A stretch of 11,304 bases of DNA from Actinomycetes bacterium (GTDB lineage: Bacteria; Actinomycetota; Acidimicrobiia; Acidimicrobiales; RAAP-2). The stretch spans positions 1-11,304 of the forward strand of contig JAKBCI010000028.1 in NCBI GenBank assembly GCA_021807965.1. Direction: 5' to 3'. How positions within the stretch are numbered: the first letter of the stretch is position 1; each line of letters begins with the position of its first letter. This document shows positions 7,191 to 11,304 of this stretch, one piece after another. A program made the translations under genes and the position numbers. The notes under the pieces are model-generated. The model saw only the letters and a list, made by a program, of their open reading frames with translations. It was not told where the DNA came from and ran no database searches.

Positions 7191-7898
7191 TCAGAAGACG
7201 AACTCGGTGCGAAGCCCTTCACTGTCCCATTCGGCGTCACTCGGAATCCGCTTGGCGGCCTTGCCATTCACTCGCCGCGCGGTCCACATCAGCGCGACGG
7301 CGTCGAGCAGGTGCTTCTCGGGCACCCCGATGTCGGCGTCGAGGATCATGCCAACATTTTGCACCCGCTTGACCAGCAGGTCGCGCCTCTCTTCTCGGCC
7401 CTCTTCGCGACGTTTCGAAAAGCGAAGTGGCACGTCCCCGTTGATCTGGTAGAAACTCAACTCCGGGTGGCCCTCGTAGACAACGCGCTGGCGAAACGGT
7501 GACATCTCGGCGTAGAGCTCGCGGTAGCGCGGCAAGCGAACGAGGGTGGTGGCGTCGAGTCCGGTCGTCACGACGTCGACGTCGGGTCGAAGGCTCGCTC
7601 GCGTCGGGGCTCCCGCGACGGTCGAGCCACGCCGACGGAGCAGGTAGCGCGCCTCGAGATCACAGGTCCGGGGGGGGTCGCCGATCTCGTCACGGTAGCC
7701 AATTGGCGCGTAGACGACGATCGTCGCGTACGCCGGACGTTCGCTCACGATGTCGAGGAACGTCGAGAAGAGCCGGGGCGGCTCGGGCATGAAGGTCGCG
7801 GCGTGGTGCTTCGCTCCGGCGAGCAGCCACCCCCCGCTCCACGGCACGACGCCCGCGACGAGCAGGTAGGGCAGTTCGGGACCACGGTGAATGGTCAC
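7191..7898 (-). CDS. DUF429 family protein (predicted RNase H-fold nuclease), key acidic residues substituted
   Basis: A 235-residue protein that follows the DUF429 pattern over its full length: VAG...GGW (14-24), PIG (65-67), CDLEAR (79-84), RRRGSTV (88-94), the HPELSF motif (144-149), ING..PLRFSKR (152-163), LLDAVALMWTARR (197-209) and a C-terminal GL..EFVF. The family is predicted to have an RNase H-like fold. Members I recall begin GVDG and carry a VDxPIG strand; here V18 and Y63 stand where those aspartates would be, while E146 and D199 remain. Nuclease activity is therefore doubtful and a structural or binding role is possible. It starts with GTG 7898, six bases after the pilT stop codon, so it is almost certainly co-translated with pilT. 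Its role, if any, in pilus function is unknown. Confidence 0.82.
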   Translation of the reverse strand: MTIHRGPELPYLLVAGVVPWSGGWLLAGAKHHAATFMPEPPRLFSTFLDIVSERPAYATIVVYAPIGYRDEIGDPPRTCDLEARYLLRRRGSTVAGAPTRASLRPDVDVVTTGLDATTLVRLPRYRELYAEMSPFRQRVVYEGHPELSFYQINGDVPLRFSKRREEGREERRDLLVKRVQNVGMILDADIGVPEKHLLDAVALMWTARRVNGKAAKRIPSDAEWDSEGLRTEFVF

Positions 7899-7904
7899 CG
7901 TGGA

Positions 7905-9005
7905 TCAGGCTTTCGCGCCCTTGTACCCCAAGAACTCCAAGGAACGGGTCAACTCCTTCGGGTGGGCACTCGTCGCGAACGCATCCTCGTAGGATACCGT
8001 GCCCGCCACGATCAGTCGGGCCAGGTCCGCTTCGAGGATCTGCATACCCTCTTTGGTGTTGGTGAACATCACGTTGGTCAGTTGATTCGAACGCCCCTCG
8101 CGAATGAGATTGCGCACCGGGCTGGTCGCGATCAGCACCTCAAAGGCGGCCACCATGCCGCCGCCGATCTTCGGCACGAGTCGTTGGGCGACGATGGCGC
8201 TGAGTGACGCCGCCAGCTGCACCCGCGTCTGCTCCTGGCGCCACGCCGGAAAGACGTCGATGATGCGGTCGATCGCCTGCGCCGCGTCGTTCGTGTGCAA
8301 GGTCGCGAACACGAGGTGGCCCGTCTCAGCCATCGTGAGGGCAATCTGAATCGAGTCGATGTCGCGCATCTCACCGATCAGCAACACGTCGGGGTCCTCG
8401 CGAAGGGCCGATCGCAGTGCTCGGTCAAAGGACGGGCTGTCGAGCCCGATCTCGCGCTGGGTGACGGCGGACACCTTGTGGTGGTGCACGTACTCCACCG
8501 GGTCTTCAATGGTGAGGATGTGCGTCGCGCGCGTCTCGTTGATCCGGTCGATGATCGAGGCGAGCGTCGTCGACTTGCCCGAGCCGGTCGGCCCCGTGAC
8601 GAGCACGAAGCCGCGCGGCTGCTGGGCGACCCAGTCGGCCGCCCACGGCAGTCCGAGATTCTCAAAAGATGGGATCTTGCTCGGAATGATTCGCAGCGAC
8701 ATCGCCATCTGCCCACGCTGGGTGAAGACGCTGCCGCGAACTCGTGCGAGGTCTCGCCACGAGAACGCGAAGTCGACGTCCATCAACTCCTTGAACATCT
8801 GGCGCTGGCCATCAGTCAGTAACGGCATGGCCATTGTTTCCACGTCATCGACCGTCAAGACAGCAGCACCCTCGACGGGGATCAACTTGCCGTCAACGCG
8901 GATGCGCGGCGCGGATCCCGCCGCGACGAGCAGGTCAGACCCACCGTGGTCCCACAGGATCTGCAGCCACGGATCGACCTTGTCCACAACAACACCACCC
9001 GACAT
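7905..9005 (-). CDS. pilT: type IV pilus retraction ATPase PilT
   Basis: A 366-residue hexameric cytoplasmic ATPase of the PilT/VirB11 family that depolymerises the pilus during twitching and DNA uptake. The N-terminal PAS-like domain has GGSDLLVAAGSAPRIRVDG. Walker A is GPTGSGKST (138-146, K144), the Asp box TIEDPVEYV, Walker B LIGEMRD with E212, and the His box TLHTNDA. The motif AIVAQRLVPK and the PilT-type C-terminal signature VRNLIREGRSNQL separate it from the extension ATPase PilB. The start ATG 9005 has GAGGAG a few bases upstream. Length is close to that of typical PilT (about 345-370). It follows the pilin gene after 138 bp containing two stem-loops and is followed after six bases by the DUF429 gene. 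No PilB or PilC is in the window. Confidence 0.97.
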   Translation of the reverse strand: MSGGVVVDKVDPWLQILWDHGGSDLLVAAGSAPRIRVDGKLIPVEGAAVLTVDDVETMAMPLLTDGQRQMFKELMDVDFAFSWRDLARVRGSVFTQRGQMAMSLRIIPSKIPSFENLGLPWAADWVAQQPRGFVLVTGPTGSGKSTTLASIIDRINETRATHILTIEDPVEYVHHHKVSAVTQREIGLDSPSFDRALRSALREDPDVLLIGEMRDIDSIQIALTMAETGHLVFATLHTNDAAQAIDRIIDVFPAWRQEQTRVQLAASLSAIVAQRLVPKIGGGMVAAFEVLIATSPVRNLIREGRSNQLTNVMFTNTKEGMQILEADLARLIVAGTVSYEDAFATSAHPKELTRSLEFLGYKGAKA

Positions 9006-9038
9006 ACCCGCTCCTCACAACATCAAACAGAGAGCGAA

Positions 9039-9073
9039 ATCCGGCTGGCCGACTCGTAGCCAGCCAGCCGGAT
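9039..9073 (-). terminator. stem-loop terminator candidate between pilin and pilT
   Basis: A perfect 11-bp inverted repeat, ATCCGGCTGGC (9039-9049) and GCCAGCCGGAT (9063-9073), with a 13-base loop. On the minus strand the stem is followed by TTTCGCTCTCTGTTTG, which is pyrimidine-rich but not a clean T run. It lies after the pilin stop and 34 bp before the pilT start. It could terminate most pilin transcripts, allowing partial read-through into pilT. Confidence 0.6.
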
Positions 9074-9105
9074 CACACGACAAGCAACTTCTCAGTGTTT
9101 GCTGC

Positions 9106-9137
9106 AAGCGATCACTGCCTACGGCAGCCGATCGCTT
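9106..9137 (-). repeat. second stem-loop directly after the pilin stop codon
   Basis: AAGCGATC (9106-9113) pairs with GATCGCTT (9130-9137), and inside it CTGCC (9115-9119) pairs with GGCAG (9123-9127) around a 3-base loop. This gives 13 bp of stem with one small internal bulge. It begins six bases after the pilin stop on the minus strand. No T run follows, so it looks more like an mRNA 3'-end stabiliser or attenuator than an intrinsic terminator. Confidence 0.6.
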
Positions 9138-9143
9138 CAGCGA

Positions 9144-9683
9144 TTACGCGTACTGGCACGCGGCGATCGGGTAGAGCGTCGCGTCATACAGTCCAGCGTG
9201 GGTTCCAGCAATGGAGACGAGGACGTCACCATAACTAGGGTGAGCAGGACTCGTGACTCCCGAAGGACTAGCTAGTGAAATGCTGCTGAAGTCATTTCCA
9301 GCTACCACAATTGAGTAGTTAGCCGTCGAGCCAACGCCACCGCCGGTCGGCCACGACTGCAGGAATGGGTAACCCGTCGTCGTGTAGCCACCAGTAGTAA
9401 TCGCGGCCTGCGACGTCAGCAACGTCGGCCAGTCACCGGTTGCGGCAACGGTTATTGACGGGTTCTCGGCACCAAAGGCCGCAACACCGGTCGCTACCGT
9501 CTTCGCGTCCGTTTGGCAGGCTGCCTGCACGCTCTTACCGGTCACGCCGCCGAGTGCGAAGACGACGATAGCGGCCAGGATGCCTAGAACGACGATGACG
9601 ATGAGGAGTTCGATCAACGTGAAACCCCCCTCGATTTCGCCGGCGGCTCGACGCCGTTGAATTCGTTGATACGCCTGAATCAT
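9144..9683 (-). CDS. type IV pilin (prepilin with class III N-terminal signal)
   Basis: A 179-residue prepilin, the likely main pilus subunit. A 20-residue positively charged leader ends in EGG; cleavage after G20 would expose F21, followed by TLIELLIVIVVLGILAAIVV, with the conserved glutamate at mature position 5 (E25). The hydrophobic helix runs to about residue 45. The remaining globular domain is Thr/Ser/Gly-rich and has two cysteines, C56 and C176, which could form a disulfide closing the C-terminal region. The mature protein would be 159 residues, near the usual pilin size. The start ATG 9683 has GAAAGG eight bases upstream. It has its own promoter region and is followed by stem-loops, consistent with high and separate expression. 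Whether it is the major subunit or a pseudopilin is not certain. Confidence 0.93.
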   Translation of the reverse strand: MIQAYQRIQRRRAAGEIEGGFTLIELLIVIVVLGILAAIVVFALGGVTGKSVQAACQTDAKTVATGVAAFGAENPSITVAATGDWPTLLTSQAAITTGGYTTTGYPFLQSWPTGGGVGSTANYSIVVAGNDFSSISLASPSGVTSPAHPSYGDVLVSIAGTHAGLYDATLYPIAACQYA

Positions 9684-9749
9684 TCTCTCAACCTTTCGTT
9701 ATTCGAGGTCCGACACCCCGACCAATCCGCTATCGCGAACCGAGAACTA

Positions 9750-9778
9750 TTTTTACCATACAGAAATGTCGACGGCAA
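9750..9778 (-). promoter_or_regulatory. candidate promoter of the pilin gene
   Basis: On the minus strand TTGCCG (9773-9778) and TAAAAA (9750-9755) are separated by exactly 17 bp, each matching the vegetative consensus at four of six positions. Transcription would begin near 9743, giving a leader of about 60 bases before ATG 9683. The pair sits in an AT-rich stretch unlike its surroundings. Confidence 0.4.
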
Positions 9779-10056
9779 CCCTTTCGTGAACGTAACTAAG
9801 GCATTCTTTATGAGTTCTACTGTTGTGACTGTGTTGTCGTGTGATTGTTTTTGTGATCAACGAAACGAAATATACCAATAACCTTCGCCTCGCGTTCAAT
9901 CGATGTCACGACGATCTCCCAACGGTGAGAATCGATGTTCGAGCGACCGTCCGCGTCGTGTTGCCGCGCTAGCACATCCTCTTCCACCGCCACGGGGCTG
10001 TGGTCACCTTCCCACCGCGTCACAGGAATCTGCGCTGCGGTGAAGTCATGTCTTAC

Positions 10057-10072
10057 GCGAGTCAGCGAGTCA
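10057..10072. repeat. tandem duplication of GCGAGTCA
   Basis: Two adjacent copies of the 8-mer GCGAGTCA (10057-10064 and 10065-10072) in the gene-free region upstream of the pilin. It may be a two-site regulator target or a simple duplication. Confidence 0.4.
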
Positions 10073-10114
10073 CGTTGGGTGAACTACGGCCGTGGCGAGC
10101 GCGAGCCCCAACGT
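10072..10114 (-). repeat. inverted repeat after the minor pilin gene
   Basis: ACGTTGGG (10072-10079) and CCCAACGT (10107-10114) are a perfect 8-bp inverted repeat with a 27-base spacer, starting 23 bp past the minor pilin stop on the minus strand. It could form a 3'-end hairpin. There is no T run after it and the loop is long, so terminator function is uncertain. Confidence 0.3.
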
Positions 10115-10137
10115 CACGACGAAAGAGGGCAAGCGAT

Positions 10138-11028
10138 TCAGCAGGTCCACGACGGCGTGATCGAGCTGAAGACACTCGGACCCGTCAGCCCGGTGACGAC
10201 GACGTAATACTGACCCGAACCCGTGGCGAGCGCCGGTGAGGTTGCGCTGATGGAGAACGAGTTCGCGACCGTCACGTTCGTCGCGCGGTAAACCTCGTTG
10301 TTGAGGTAGCCAGTCGCCGACACGAATTCGACCTTCGAGGACGGCGTGAATCCAGTTCCGGTGATCGTGACCGAGGTGGGGCCGCACGAACTCGGCTGTG
10401 ACGGCAGGATTGACTGCACGACGGGCGGCGTGACGCCGAAGGCCCACGAGTTGAGGATCATCTGTGAGCCACACGTCGAGTTCGGGGTGCTCTGAGTCGT
10501 GCCGGGCACACACGAGAGGTTGCTGTTCGAGGTCGGGTAGTCATCGATGACGACGATGGCCTGCAGCAGCGGATTGCTCGCACAAGCGACGCCCGATGCG
10601 GCCGCGTTCAGACAGACCGACACGGTCACGAACCGGGTCGACGCCGAACCCGGGCGCCACTGCGTCTCGCACCACGCCTGAACGACCTGTTGATTGATGC
10701 TCTGCGTTGCGTTGCACGGCGCCGGGTAGTTGAGCGTCGCGCTATCGAAGTTGTAGCGCGCGTACTGGATAGCGACGTTCGCCGCGCCGTCGGCCGCGGC
10801 CGTCGTCGACTGCGCATTGGCAAAGGCCGTCGTCACTTTCAGATCCGCGGCGGTGAGTCCCGCAATGGAGATGACGATCAGACCCACCACAATCAAGAAG
10901 ACGAGCGCGAGGATCAACGACGCCCCCGACTCGTTCGCCGGTGCCGGAAACCTGCGGGGCACTGCCGCACGGGTTCGGCGAGCGACGTCAACGACACTTC
11001 GGCGCTGTATCGAGCGGGACGAAGCCAT
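10138..11028 (-). CDS. PilX-like minor pilin with C-terminal IPT/TIG domain
   Basis: A 296-residue secreted or pilus-associated protein. The first 32 residues are Arg-rich. They are followed by NESGASLILALVFLIVV, a PilX N-terminal pattern, with a single hydrophobic helix at about 37-58; the glutamate expected at mature position 5 of true pilins is absent. The middle (about 60-199) is Ala/Thr/Asn-rich with several cysteines, consistent with disulfides outside the cell. Residues 200-296 look like an IPT/TIG immunoglobulin-like domain: PPVVQSILPS, then TSVTITGTGFTPSSKVEF and QYYVVVTGLTG. The ATG at 11028 overlaps the TAA of the preceding gene in the sequence TAATG, so the two are translationally coupled. 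PilX-type proteins aid pilus assembly and adhesion; the TIG domain suggests a displayed binding module. The exact role is inferred. Confidence 0.8.
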   Translation of the reverse strand: MASSRSIQRRSVVDVARRTRAAVPRRFPAPANESGASLILALVFLIVVGLIVISIAGLTAADLKVTTAFANAQSTTAAADGAANVAIQYARYNFDSATLNYPAPCNATQSINQQVVQAWCETQWRPGSASTRFVTVSVCLNAAASGVACASNPLLQAIVVIDDYPTSNSNLSCVPGTTQSTPNSTCGSQMILNSWAFGVTPPVVQSILPSQPSSCGPTSVTITGTGFTPSSKVEFVSATGYLNNEVYRATNVTVANSFSISATSPALATGSGQYYVVVTGLTGPSVFSSITPSWTC

Positions 11029-11304
11029 TAGTTGCTGAACGCTCCGGTATAGGGCGCGCTGTTACCGCCGCCGGCAAGGACGGTGAGATCGTAGGAACCC
11101 GAGGTCGTGCAATTACTTGGCTGGCCGAGCGTCAGCGTGATCGAGGTCAGCGAGTTGAGTGTTGAACTCACCGTGGGAACGCAACCATTGAAGTTGCCGG
11201 CGCTCGGCACGATCGACACGGAGACCGGGGCGTAGAAGTTCGTGCCGGTCACGTTGCAGGTCGTCGACCCGCTGGACGCGATCGCGCACGGCTGAGCGCC
11301 CGAG
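11028..11304 (-). CDS. C-terminal part of a secreted TIG-like protein, 5' end outside window
   Basis: An open minus-strand frame enters from the right edge and ends with TAA at 11028-11030, showing 91 residues. The visible part is rich in Ser, Thr, Asn and Gly, with four cysteines. It shows a beta-rich pattern (CNVTGTNFYAPVSVSIVPS, then SITLTLGQPSNC and GSYDLTVLAGGGNSAPYTG) much like the last strands of an IPT/TIG domain. Its ending resembles that of the next gene's TIG domain, so the two may belong to one family of pilus-linked surface proteins. A GTG at 11252 is open but falls mid-domain and is not a likely start. Its N-terminus, and so whether it is a pilin-like protein, cannot be seen. 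Confidence 0.75.
   Translation of the reverse strand, partial: SGAQPCAIASSGSTTCNVTGTNFYAPVSVSIVPSAGNFNGCVPTVSSTLNSLTSITLTLGQPSNCTTSGSYDLTVLAGGGNSAPYTGAFSN

Larger units (their letters stand above)
9684..10137 (-). other. 454-bp gene-free region upstream of the pilin
   Basis: Between the minor pilin stop and the pilin start I see no convincing gene. About 9730-9895 is clearly richer in A and T than the rest of the window and probably holds the pilin promoter and upstream activating sequence. A 68-codon minus-strand frame (9817-10023, GTG start) has G/C-ending codons in its first half but loses this in the AT-rich part and resembles nothing I know. The part nearest the minor pilin contains a tandem repeat and an inverted repeat, listed separately. 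Confidence 0.55.

Noticed and set aside
9039..9137. CRISPR-like or mobile-element repeats between pilin and pilT
   Set aside because: The two inverted repeats differ in sequence, are not direct repeats with spacers, and have no nearby transposase or Cas gene. Stem-loops in mRNA explain them better.
9817..10023. Minus-strand 68-codon frame upstream of the pilin
   Set aside because: Codon use decays in the AT-rich half, the product ends in low-complexity Thr/Gln, and it covers the best pilin upstream region. No family was recognised.
10070..10513. Minus-strand 147-codon frame overlapping the minor pilin gene
   Set aside because: It lies in another frame inside the TIG-bearing gene and shows an Arg/His/Asp-rich shadow composition.

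Overview
The window is GC-rich bacterial chromosome. Most codons end in G or C and several genes start with GTG. I would place it in the Actinobacteria, perhaps an uncultured acidimicrobial-type lineage. The reasons are the Rv1355c/MoeY-like E1-nitroreductase protein beside a GAF-GGDEF-EAL protein, a pairing I recall from Mycobacterium tuberculosis (Rv1355c/Rv1354c), together with a type IV pilus gene set. The genus cannot be read from the sequence. I see no rRNA, tRNA, CRISPR array, transposase or phage gene.

The left part (1-5160, all on the minus strand) holds two large genes transcribed right to left. The first is a 968-residue fusion of an N-terminal acyltransferase-like domain, an E1/ThiF-type adenylyltransferase and an FMN nitroreductase (2254-5160). 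After 123 bp comes a GAF-GGDEF-EAL cyclic-di-GMP enzyme whose 3' end runs off the window (1-2130). That gene is easy to miss because no stop codon lies inside the window.

The centre (5161-7051, plus strand) is transcribed divergently. It has a prepilin peptidase (5397-6182), a doubtful small overlapping ORF (6170-6433) and a streptothricin-acetyltransferase-like GNAT enzyme (6476-7051).

The right part (7191-11304, all minus strand) is a type IV pilus cluster. Read in its own direction it has the end of a TIG-like surface protein (11028-11304), a PilX-like minor pilin with a C-terminal IPT/TIG domain (10138-11028, start overlapping the previous stop), a 454-bp gap with an AT-rich pilin promoter region, the major-type pilin (9144-9683), two consecutive stem-loops, the retraction ATPase PilT (7905-9005) and a DUF429 protein whose two key acidic residues appear substituted (7191-7898).

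The prepilin peptidase would process the pilins, PilT would power retraction and the TIG domains would be displayed outside the cell. The cyclic-di-GMP enzyme could influence pilus behaviour, but that is inference. The most unusual item is the three-domain acyltransferase-E1-nitroreductase protein and its apparently conserved pairing with a cyclic-di-GMP enzyme.
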